Shown here in pieces: positions 52,382 through 62,395 of a stretch of 64,000 nt of DNA; the stretch's first letter is position 1; every line of letters starts with the position of its first letter. The DNA is from Xanthoparmelia taractica (Eukaryota; Ascomycota; Lecanoromycetes; Lecanorales; Parmeliaceae): NCBI GenBank assembly GCA_033085395.1, contig JANQBS010000046.1:62001-126000 (forward strand), in the 5' to 3' direction. A program made the position numbers and the translations under genes. The notes under the pieces were generated by a model. It saw only the letters and a program-made list of their open reading frames with translations, ran no database searches and had not been told where the DNA came from.

Positions 52382-53909
52382 ATGCGTTTTCGCGCTCTTT
52401 CCAACGTCGTCTGTTCGACGCTAGTGATTACTGGAGCTATTGTTGGTGCTTCGCCAGCTCCAAATCACAACCATCAGCATCTTCATGCCGTGAGGCGCTC
52501 TGAGGTTTTCAAGACTGTGGATGTTGGGGGTCCCACTGTTGTTGCCTTTGTCCTCAACGGCAAAATCGTGGGCCAAAATGAAGTGTGCAAAGGAATCAAT
52601 GATGGCAACTTGAAGTGGGAAGATCCTAGCAACGGTCCCTCTGACTGCCCTGAAACAACCGCGAAGCCAACAGCAACTAATCCGGGCGCTGAGGTTGCGC
52701 AGTCTGAACAGCCAGTAGCTGTCCAACAGAAGCAAGAAATCAAGGCAATTCCCATCGAGTCCTCTCAAGCACCTGAACCTTCAACCGAGCAAGCTTCGAG
52801 GACACCTTCACAATTGTCGATGATCGCTTTTGAACCACCTACTTCGACCACCTTGCCTGATCCAGCGCCAACCGTCTCCTCCTCTGTAGCCGAATCGTCT
52901 TCTCAAGAGACCTCAAATCCCCAGTCTAGCGGCATCCCCGAAGGTCAAGGTCTTGAGCTGGAATTTCCAGATGGCACAATTGACTGCTCCACTTTTCCCT
53001 CAGAGTATGGACCAATAGAAGTGGAATGGGCCAATCTTGGTGGCTGGGCTGGCATCCAGTACGTCACAGTCGAGGGCGACTCAGTGACCCACATTGTCAC
53101 TGCCGTTCCTGGAGGCAAGGGATGTATTCCCGGGGCCATGTGTTCGTATGCATGTCCCCCAGGCTACCAGAAGTCACAGTGGCCTTCGACACAAGGATCC
53201 ACTGGCCAGTCTGTCGGAGGTATTCAATGCAACTCAAACGGCAAGCTTTCTTTAACCAACCCCGGCCTATCAAAGACTCTTTGCATGAAAGGAACCGGAG
53301 CTATAACTGTCCAGAACAAGCTCTCCCATAATGCTGCCATATGTCGTACCGATTACCCAGGTTTGTGAAATGCATAGCTGGCTTGCAGCAACTACTGACA
53401 TTGGGTCCCAGGAACTGAAAATGAGATTGTCCCATTGAATACTCAGCCTGAGAGCACTAGTCCTCTGACTTGCCCGGATGCCAACAACTACTTTCAGTGG
53501 GACGGGCTACCGACGAGTGCACAGTATTATATAAACAACCAAGGTATCGCCGTCCACGATGCTTGCATGTGGGGCACCGACGGTTCCGACATGGGTAATT
53601 GGGCCCCTTCTTTCCTTGGTGTTGGACAGGATGTTCATGGCAAAACCTGGCTTTCAATTTCGTCAACTGCGCAGAACAACCCAAGCTCCTACTCACCCCT
53701 GAATTATACCGTCACAATTCAGGGTGATACCAGCGGCAACTGCAGAGTATCCAATGGCAAGTATTGCTCTGGCGATAATTATGATGATTGTAACGATCAC
53801 GGCTGCACTGTTAGTACAACTCTTCTTTCTTTTTTGACCAGTGCACTTACTCACTTCAACCTAGGTTGAGCTTATGAGCGGTCAAGGAACCTACGTCTTA
53901 TCGGATTGA
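52382..53909 (+). CDS. SUN-family secreted cell-wall protein (GH132)
   Basis: Three exons: 52382-53360, 53412-53809 and 53865-53909; 473 residues from MRFRALSNVV. An in-frame ATG 36 bases upstream would spoil the signal peptide. A secretion signal ends near VGASPA, and a Ser/Thr/Pro-rich spacer of about 130 residues follows. The SUN domain begins near FPDGTIDCSTFPSEYGPIEV. The family signature C-X5-C-X3-C-X24-C is exact (CIPGAMCSYACPPGYQ to GGIQC). Later motifs are ACMWGTDGSDMGNWAP and SPLNYTVTIQGD. SUN proteins (Sun4, Sim1, Uth1) act on beta-1,3-glucan during septation and wall remodelling. The last exon is only 45 nt and completes VELMSGQGTYVLSD. Confidence 0.94.
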
Positions 53910-54742
53910 ACCGCTCAGGGGCTGGATGCACTGAATGAGTCACGAGCTTACGACTGCTATGTACAAAAGTCAATACCCGAGACGCCTTCTCCATGGCGCA
54001 ATTTAGCTCCTTTTGAAAAATCTGGCCGTTCAAATACAATATACGCTCCTTCAACTCTGGAAGGCCTCGGTCACTCATTCAGTTATATTTCCACCCATGT
54101 GAATACAGCACATTTTGCTTCAGCTTCCCGAACATCCGGTCTCTCGCCTTGGTTACTTTGCGAAGCAGCGAATGGATGCGTCAGTATGATATGAGCTCTT
54201 ACATATGGGCGGGTGGCTTCCGAACGGTGTTCCCAATGGCCAAGCGATCTTGGCTTTGCAGGCGCTGCTGGGCGGCTAGCATGGTTTATGTATCTAGCCA
54301 ATTGGTATGGTCATTGCTGAAAGCTCAATTGTCCTCCTTATCGTCATTGGCGAACGGAGACGACTATGTCGTGTGCGATCTTTGACAATGGGGTACTTGT
54401 TGGCTTGTCAAGATCAGCCGGCCCCTCTTTTCTTCCTATACATACTTTTTCTCATCGAGAGCATACCCCTACATCTCTAGATTGAGCCACGGAAAATATT
54501 CTTAACCATAGTCCAAATGAAGCTGTAGAAACAATGACTACTTTTCTTGGGCATGGAGCTTGTATTCTGGTGATGAATCCAGGGGGAGACCAAGTTTCAT
54601 AGGGCTGAAGTCTTGCCCGACACCTCGCCCCGGCCGAAGCAATAGCTGTCATCTTCTTCCAATCTTTTGCACTTGATGGAAGGCCAAGTCGCAAGCGTAT
54701 ACAATTCTTAGATTGATGGACCGATGAACAAGATAGCTCCAC
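53910..54742. other. intergenic, ERV41 upstream region
   Basis: 833 bp between SUN and ERV41, both on the plus strand. No gene or repeat recognised. Confidence 0.4.
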
Positions 54743-56080
54743 ATGAACGGTTTCGCAGACCATGGCTTGGATGAGGGCGCTTTCGGGGAGAAGAAGGGCT
54801 TCTCTGAAGGCCTGAGGACTTTCGATGCCTTCCGTATGTTTCTTTCCCAGCTGATCATGCTTCCGATGCCTAGCTAATGATCCTCTTCTCATAGCTAAAA
54901 CCAAACCCACCTACACCCGGCGCTCCTCCACCGGCGGCTACACAACCCTGCTCCTTATCCTAATCAGCACCGTTCTCTCCTTCACCGAGCTCCGCCGCTG
55001 GTATTCCGGCCATGAAACCCATCTCTTCAGCGTCGAGAAAGGCGTCTCCCACGACCTGCAAATAAACCTCGACATCGTGGTCCCGATGCTCTGTTCCGAC
55101 TTGCACATCAACGTGCAAGACGCCTCTGGCGATCGCATACTCGCTGGCGACATGCTGACAAAGGATGCTACGAACTGGAAACAGTGGGTTGAGCGGGTGA
55201 ATACGCTGGAGAGGCAGGGGAAGGATTTGGCGAAGGAACAGGAGGAGGATACACATGTGGGGCATGTGCTGGGACATGGGAGGGAGAAACGACGGTTCAA
55301 GAAAACGCCGAGGTTGGGGAGGGGTATGCCTGGGACGAGTTGTAGGGTTTATGGGAGTTTGGAGGGGAATAAGGTGCAGGGGGACTTTCATATCACGGCG
55401 AGGGGACATGGCTATATGGAGTTCGGGCAGCATTTGGACCATTCCGGTATGTCTTCTCTCACGACACTCTCTCCGTTAGTCTTGTTTCCTCCCTAAGCAC
55501 CCATCCTAATTGCTCTCCTCCGACTACTCCAACGATGCTGACAAGCATTGTAGCATTCAACTTCTCCCACATAATCAACGAACTATCCTTCGGTCCCCTC
55601 TACCCCTCCCTCCTTAACCCCCTGGACAAAACCTACGCCACGACCAACACCAACTTCCACAAATACCAATACTACCTCTCCATCGTCCCTACAATCTACA
55701 CCCGGACCCCCGCCCCCAAAACCCCCTCCTCCTCCACCTCCGCCTCAAACATGCTCTCCACATCCTCCGACACAATAATCACAAACCAATACGCTGTAAC
55801 GTCCCAATCCACCGACGTCAACGAACGCTCCGTGCCGGGTATTTTCTTCAAGTTCGACATTGAGCCCATACTGCTGACTATTAGAGAGGAGAGGGGAGGT
55901 TTACTGGCGCTGTGTGTGCGGGTTGTTAATGTTGTTAGTGGGATTTTGGTAGGCGGGGGGTGGTGCTATCAGTTGGCTGGGTGGGGCAAGGAGGTGCTGG
56001 GGGGGAGGAAGAGAGGGGAGAAGGGTGGTATGGGTATGTTGCATGGGGGGAATGGCGCGGTTGAGGAGGAGGAAGAGTGA
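54743..56080 (+). CDS. ERV41: Erv41 / ERGIC2-type COPII vesicle protein
   Basis: Three exons: 54743-54833, 54895-55446 and 55554-56080; 389 residues. Erv41 pairs with Erv46 and cycles between ER and Golgi, retrieving escaped ER residents. The cytosolic N-terminus reads GLRTFDAFPKTKPTYTRRSSTGG. Membrane segment 1 follows (YTTLLLILISTVLSFTELRRW), then the luminal domain (VEKGVSHDLQINLDIVVPM, LHINVQDASGDRI, SCRVYGSLEGNKVQGDFHI, SHIINELSFGPLYPSLLNPL). Membrane segment 2 is near VRVVNVVSGILVGGG. The C-terminal tail ends in five glutamates. Exon 3 has a Pro/Ser/Thr-rich insertion after YTRTPAPKTP. Erv46 is not in this window. Confidence 0.93.
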
Positions 56081-56400
56081 GGGGGGATGCGTGCATGTGC
56101 TTGATATCTTTGGATGATTGTATCACAAGAGAAAAAGTTCATTCTACAGATCCAGAGCCAGAGCAGGGCCCTGTTCGTCAAGATGTGATAGACGGACACT
56201 CTTGTTCGTTTCCTACCTACTTCAAATGTCAATCTGCCGCCTGTATATCCCATGAACCCTGGCCCATGAACCCGCCCATGAAACTCTCATCAAAGCCATC
56301 CCACCGACCCAACGCAGTCAACTACTCCTGGTCCCAATCTCCCCCAGCACCCACCCTACCACCCACACTACCCTACCATCCAGCACCCACCACCTACCAC

Positions 56401-56516
56401 CCACCCCCATTCTTCCCTTGGTCCTTAAAACCCACCGCCCCCATTCCTCCCTTAATACCCACCACCTCCATTCCTCCCTTGGTCCTTAAAACCCACGCCT
56501 TCTTCCCTTAATAACC
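56401..56516. repeat. imperfect direct repeats, C-rich
   Basis: CCTTGGTCCTTAAAACCCAC occurs twice, from about 56416 and about 56477, each preceded by CATTC(T/C)TCC. Shorter versions (CTTCCCTTAATA-type) lie between and after them. The surrounding 70 bases upstream are CCACC/CTACC-rich. It looks like a decaying minisatellite. Confidence 0.7.
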
Positions 56517-56635
56517 CACGACGCCCCCATTCTACTCTCCTCTACCAGTACCAGTACCTTCCTAGCCATTCAACAAGAGCTATATCTCACGCAGTCGTTC
56601 TCGGATTTTTCTTTTTGTGTGTGTGGTTGTGGTTG

Positions 56636-56790
56636 TGGAAAAAAAGGAAGAAAGAAAGACAAGAAAGAAAGGAAGATAAGGAAGAAAGAAAGAAAGAAAG
56701 AAAAGAAAAGAAAGATGGGAAGGGAAGGGATGGGGTGGGATGGATGGGATGAGAAGGGATGGGGAGGTAGATGGGGAGGTGGGTTTCGGG
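56636..56790. repeat. polypurine tract (GAAA/GGAA then GGGAT/GGGAA units)
   Basis: About 150 bases almost wholly A and G on the plus strand: GAAA and GGAA units first, then GGGAAGGGAT-like units. Mirror-symmetric purine runs of this kind can form triplex (H-DNA). It sits downstream of ERV41. Confidence 0.85.
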
Positions 56791-57138
56791 TTTGCGATTA
56801 TTGAATATTGAATATTGAGCGGGATGATTTGGGATGGGGTGTAGGGTAGAGAGTTGGGGTGTTTTGGGTTAAAATGATAGTGGTATCGAGTCAGGTACTT
56901 ATGGGGAATCATTATAGTAGAGGCTGATAGAAGGGGAAGAGAAGGGCTCAAATGATTCCAATGAGAAGCTTATACATGCCAAAGAGTGTTAGGTGGGGAA
57001 TGAGAAGATAAAATGTGCACTGCAAGTGAAGGAGTAAGGAAAGTAAGTGGCATTAATTATATGAGTCCTATCTAGATGGCATGCATATACATATGTTTTT
57101 TTCGTACATGTCAGTCTCGATGCAGCATATCAGTACGG

Positions 57139-59471
57139 TCAGATTTTTGTGGCATTAGCCTGAGGCACCCCGTTTGTGATGGAGCCATATGGCACTGCGG
57201 GATACTTTCCGTTACAGGAGTAGTCGTACTGCGCGGCCGCCAGAGACCCGGCCTGGATTTTCAAAAAGGTCGACAGCTCGCACCAACCATCCGTCCTGTT
57301 ACCGCATGACGGGAAGCTTGGACCAAGAGGGAGCGTTCTCTGGTTTACCAAGAAGTGTACATACTGTGTAGGTGGGCCCGAAGTATAGGCATTCGCGGGC
57401 GTGGTACGATTGGCGGCTACAGGACGTGGGGCTTTGATTATCTCAATGTCGATGCGTGCTCCAAAAGGCTGAAGGTGGGACACGATGAGCTGCTGATTTG
57501 CTGGAGGTCCGGTTGGTGGCAAGAATTGTGCGAATTGGGTGAAACCGAAAGCGGTCAGCACAGATGCGAGGTTGGTATCATGGGAAAAGTCGAAGTAGAG
57601 GGTCTGGTTTAGCGGGAATGTGGCGGTACTGCTGTCGAGAGTGATGTTGGCTTGAGCTGTTGCGGTATTCAAGGTGTGGTTGTTCAGTCTTGCCAGGAAC
57701 TCCTCGACATAACCTATACCAACTGCACGACCGGTTGGTGATTGGAAGTAGCTCCCTCCGGCAAAAGATATATCAATGGAATATTCAAAACCTAGCCATT
57801 CCTGGTAGGTAAACAGATCGCAAAAAGAAGAGTAGCCAAAAGCTACCGTCTCGTACGGGCAGAGCGTTTGTGCACTGTGTACAAAGTCAGTATGCCGATA
57901 TCCAGAAACGCTTCCTGTGACTCACTTGTAAGTATCGGCAATAGTCCAATTAAAGGATTTGGGGGACAGAGCGTTGAAACGTGCTGTGGCGTTCTTAAGG
58001 TACGTCGCTTCCCAAATAGCACTGGCATTGGCGCCTCCTTGATTCACGGCAGTGTTGCTATTGTTACAATTATCATAGCCCGCTAGGGTGACGTTGTCAG
58101 GATTGACAAAGTTTCCTTCGATGATGACCTCTAATGTGGCATTGTTCGTCCAACCTGTAGTAGTCAGTATTGCCTGGCAAACTTTGATGTTCCTCCCTCT
58201 TAGTAAGACTTACTGAGGCCGAAGAAGCCTGCCATGAAATACTCCGCGCTCTTCAAAATCCTATCAGGCAGTCAGCATAGCGTCTTCGAAGCAAAATCCG
58301 AGCAATGGAATAGGACAAGGGGTATTCGGAGCCTTTCGCTCTCGGAAGATGTGTCGCGGCTCACAGAGGGCTCGAGAGCAGCAAGCTTTTGCTCGATAAT
58401 GTACATACCGGTCTTGAGTGGTGGTTCGGGCAATGATTTTGGTAGAAGGATTGTAGAGTTGTCCATAATTATAGTAGTGGAGCACGCCGGAGTCGAACAG
58501 TTCTTGCTGCCCAACGGGAACCAAGACCTCATATCCAAGGCCGTACTTGAAAGAGTTCAAGAAAGATAGTTGCCCAGTGAAGTTCGCAGTTCCGTTCGCA
58601 GCCTATGGAAATGTCAGAGTCAGCAATACCTCTTGAATACGAGATTTGGAGTCGTCAGAGAGACAAAGAGTGAACGAGGCCTATCTGTTGTAGGATGTCT
58701 TGCGACCAATGGACAAAATAGAGGGAGACGATAGCCGGAAATTACGCACCAAAGCGGTCAGCCTCGTACCAAGTTTCTGAACGCCACTGTTTGATGTGGG
58801 ATATCGACTGCCATGTCGGTGCAACATGTGAAGCTGGCTGATGTTCGCTCCAGCAGGAAGAGGGTATTCGTTGACACCAAAACCACTGCTGCGGTTAGAA
58901 CGCTTCTGCCACCAACAAGCTTGCGACGAACCTGGGGTTTGGGAAGTAGGGGCTTAATTGACCCATTAATTGGAAGATATTCGCATTCTGAGTATTGCCA
59001 ACGATGGGTTCGGCGGTCTCGAGAGGGCGATTTGCAGTAAAGGAGGCTCCCCCAAAGGGAGCGGGATTGGTCTCGGCCAGGAAGGGGACAGAACCTGTGG
59101 CAGTTGGACCTAAATACCAATCAGTTAGTTGGTGGTTGGCTTGGCTCGGGAGATTTCAACAAACCAGCGAAAATCTCGGGAGTGGTCTGAAAGTATTGAG
59201 GGACCCGAGTAGTGCTGGAGTTAGCAGTAGAGGCAGCTTGCTTCTTCTCCAAGATAGCTGCGCGCGTCAAGCTGAGGGCTGACAGCAGCACGAGGCATGC
59301 GACCAACATCTTGATTGCCCAAGAAGTGATCTTTGGGTTCCGATGGAAGAAGTTGAAGCTGGGGGGTAAAGGAGGAGGTTCTTCTCTGGCAGTGCCTGGG
59401 GAAGAAGACAGAGGTAGGTCTTGGAGCTGGACATGCTGGGGACTTTGCAGCTTTTTGTAGCTGTAGCCCAT
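57139..59471 (-). CDS. histidine acid phosphatase / phytase family, membrane-anchored
   Basis: Seven exons: 59165-59471, 58932-59109, 58750-58885, 58409-58602, 58214-58260, 57926-58154 and 57139-57874; about 608 residues. Hydrolyses phosphomonoesters such as phytate through a phosphohistidine. Catalytic motif RHGSRYPT lies near residue 186 and the proton donor in FDFSHDTNL near 461. Other parts: NEYPLPAGANISQLHMLH, AANGTANFTGQLSFLNSF, LGYEVLVPVGQQELFDSG, ETVAFGYSSFCDLFT and many N-glycosylation sites. Upstream of the enzyme lie about 55 cytosolic-type residues (PPPLPPSFNFFHRNP) and a hydrophobic helix (MLVACLVLLSALSL), so it is a type II membrane protein if translation starts at 59471, or secreted if it starts at the Met just before that helix. 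The third exon has a CAGCAG tandem acceptor (58885 or 58888). Confidence 0.9.
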
Positions 59472-60267
59472 GCTGCCCACGGTTGCAGACCTCCTGCCTG
59501 GTTGAGAAACATGGTCAGTGCACGTGTATCTGACACGAAGATTGATTGATTGATTGATTGGACGATGCCATGCCGATGGTGGAATGGTGCAAGGTACAAA
59601 TGGCGGATGACGTCGGGTCGGGCTTTAGGAGATCGAAGCCGAATCTTGGCCCGGGAGCTTCACCCAATTGCAAGGTCGGATTGAGGGCGGTGCTCTCCGC
59701 AAATCATCCCCAATCCTCCGCAATAAGGTTGCCTAAGATATACACTCAACACTTGAATAAAGTTGAGAATACCACAGTCGCCAACAATAGGATGATATGA
59801 ATTGTCTGAGATGATGCGGCACCTTAACATTGGTCAATTGGCGCAGGCGGCCGAAGGGCGCATATACCGTGCTGTTTCATCACACGCTTTGGTCCGGATA
59901 TAAAGCTCGTCCTTCTCTTGGAAGGGTACTTCGTACTTTCTTACTCTCTCGCCCAGATCCACTGCTACGGGTCCGGGGTCAGGGGAAAGAAAGCACGCGA
60001 AAAAGGCAAAGAATGACTGTGAGAGTCTAGATTCTCAGGACTGGTGTGAGTGGGTACTAAGACTGAGAAAACTAACAATAGTGCAGTACCATCTGTGATA
60101 TGGAGGGTACACGTGGGCAGATATCAGGCTAAATCTATATGCGAGAAAGGTGCTGCATGTCCTGTCTCTTCACTTGTCGCCCACACAAACGACCCCATAA
60201 GGGAATGATCGTGTCCCATGCCCAAGGCGGACATGCTCTGATACCTTGTTAGTCAATCAGTCCAGTT
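59472..60267. other. intergenic, phosphatase upstream region
   Basis: 796 bp. It contains an (ATTG)5 microsatellite at 59541-59560. No gene recognised. The part nearer 60267 is the 3' region of the UBR7-like gene. Confidence 0.45.
59541..59560. repeat. (ATTG)5 microsatellite
   Basis: Five perfect tandem ATTG units, about 70 bp upstream of the phosphatase start codon. Confidence 0.95.
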
Positions 60268-62060
60268 CTAGTAACCTAGATGCACGATGATCAGCAGAAG
60301 CTCCCCCCTTCTTGTGGGTGTAGTTCGCTTACCACTTTGCTCTCTTCTATTGTCTTCTCCGTCTCCGCCACCACTACCACTCGACACCGCCGCGGCTTGG
60401 ATTCCCTGCTCATCACCTCTTAACTTTTCAAAATATGCTTTGATGTCTTCTGCCCCAACAGCTTGTCCGCTTTCGGCGAAGGGTTGCAAGAAGCTTTTGA
60501 CTTTATCCTTGAGGTGATTATAGACCATGACACCCTCTGCCAGACAGAATGCAAGTATATTAGCCTACTTCTCACATCATTTCCCATCGAAATGACGACT
60601 TTCGCACGTCATGGGACAAAGAGCACATACCAATGGCTCTGACCCGATCCACGTTGCTCAGCGCCGCCTCGCCCCTATCAAGTAAACTTGCGGTGCCCAC
60701 ACTCTGCCCACCTTCTTCTCCGCTTTCGGATATTGGAGGCTCATACGACTCTTCTTCTTCAAGCAGCTGGGGGTACTTGCTAAGCTTAGGGTAGCAGCTT
60801 GGACACCGGCAGAAACGTTCTCGGAAGTTCTCTTTCAGAAACATGGAGAAAGTTCCTGTGGAAGGCTCTGGGAGGTAATCGTGGTATTCTGCACTGGGTT
60901 TGTTCTTCTTTGAATTTGAAATGTCGGACGAGTCAAGCGCGGCGTCGTCGCTTTTGCGCTTCTTGCTATTGGCATCACCGTTCGCGACAAGTTGAAGGGA
61001 TGGCTCCTGCTTTGGCGCGTGATTTTCAATCCCGTCGTCCTCAACAATCCCGTTACCTGTCGACTTTACTTCTTTTAGCTCCTCAGCAGCCTCAGCTTGG
61101 GCGGCGTTGTATTCAGCAAGGCGCCTGTGGAGTGTCAGGAAATCTGAGATAGGCAAGCATCCTCTAGAGATCTTACCTTTGTCCTTCTTCTTCTTGCTGG
61201 CTGGATCCCTCTGCAGCGCCTTCAGTTTTGGTTGAATAAACTGGAGGTAAGAAACCAGCGGTTCCTGCGTACTGCTTGATCCAGGGATTCACATCCACGC
61301 ACTTGTAGCAGATGAACGTATCGAAGCTATCTTCATCAGGAAACCCTGGCGGTAGTGGGTGATCTGCATCTGCATCATTGGGACCATCAATTTCTGCACT
61401 CATTCCTGACTTAGTCTGCGCCTGAGCCCTGGCCCAATCTCTTCCGAGACCCACTACGCATTCAGGGTGCCACCAGTCTTCTCCGCAACCGCCGTCCTTT
61501 TCGCTCGTAAGGCCCAGACACTGGAACATGGTTCCCTTTTCCTCTTCCGCATCATAGAACTCACCACATCCGCAGAATCGATTCTGTGAGTTTTGATTGT
61601 AGGTATTTCCTTCAGCTGGGGTCTGCGAGTGGACTGGGCCTTTCATCCCAGTGTTCGGATCTATACGAAGCGTGCAAGGTGAGGTCGGTGGTAGCCTCGT
61701 AGTGCCACAGTCGCAGGTGAAGTTGCGCCGATTGAAGAGCTCGACCAATGTATGCTCGCCATGACATGCGATGGAGCAGGAATAGCAGACCGCTGCTGGT
61801 GTGAAAGGATCAGAAGGCGAGGCAGGCGGTGGGTTGCAAGTCAAACAGGAAAACAAATTCTGACGGAGAGGACCTAAAGGCTGTGTGCAGTGTTCGAATT
61901 TGTATGGCAAGGCTTCGCGCGCGTCGGCTTCGAGTTGAAGCTGGCTATCGATGAAGTCAGAGGCCGTTTGGGAATTCTGTGACTTTTCCGAGACGCTGTC
62001 TTTGCGCACTATATCCGTAATACTACCCAATGGCTCACTGCCGCCCTGAGAGTCTGCCAT
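60268..62060 (-). CDS. mlo2: UBR7/mlo2-type E3: UBR box plus PHD finger
   Basis: Three exons: 61177-62060, 60631-61124 and 60268-60536; 548 residues from MADSQGGSEPLG. An in-frame ATG at 62132 would add 24 unconserved residues. The UBR box (residues about 60-140) has CLTCNPPP, CYSCSIACHGEHTLVELF and NFTCDCGTTRL. The PHD-like finger (about 160-250) has NRFCGCGEFYD, MFQCLG, GCGEDWWHPECVVGL and FICYKCVDVNPW. A nuclear-type basic run (KKRKSDD) follows and then the conserved C-terminal block (AIEGVMVYNHLKDKVKSFL) rebuilt across intron 2. Vertebrate UBR7 ubiquitinates histone H2B and binds H3 tails; the fission yeast homologue is mlo2. The final 25 residues may be artefact, since a GTAAGC donor lies at about 60333. 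Confidence 0.92.
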
Positions 62061-62395
62061 ATCCTGAGGTGAACGATGTCTGGTCAACGAATGGGCCCTC
62101 AAGGAGTTTGTTGCAGAGACGCCGAGGATCAATTTAGCGACCTACTTTAGGGCTAGGTGACCGCGTGAAGTGCTGATCGCGTCAGCGCGACGCGACATAA
62201 TTTACAGAATGAAACCGCTTCGATTTGCAACTTCCTTCATCACACTTCAATCCACATCTGATTCCACACTTATTTCAGCGAATAATAGATCTCAATTTAT
62301 TCGTTGCCAATGAGGTACTGCGCCAAAACCATAGCAATTGACTCTGCCTCTTCAGACAAGAACTGACATTCTTCAGTTCACCACTCCGACCCAAT
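62061..62395. promoter_or_regulatory. divergent promoter UBR7-like / MCM2 with MBF-like site
   Basis: 335 bp between start codons. GACGCGAC at 62189-62196 contains the ACGCGA core recognised by MBF/SBF-type G1/S factors, within a CG-rich run (GCGTCAGCGCGACGCG) and about 200 bp before the MCM2 ATG. MCM genes are classic G1/S targets. Confidence 0.55.

Larger units (their letters stand above)
56081..57138. other. intergenic with low-complexity tracts
   Basis: 1.06 kb between the convergent stops of ERV41 and the acid phosphatase. The two repeats listed separately occupy its middle. No gene. Confidence 0.6.

Noticed and set aside
59472..59480. Start of the acid phosphatase at 59480
   Set aside because: That codon is GTG; the first ATG in frame is at 59471.
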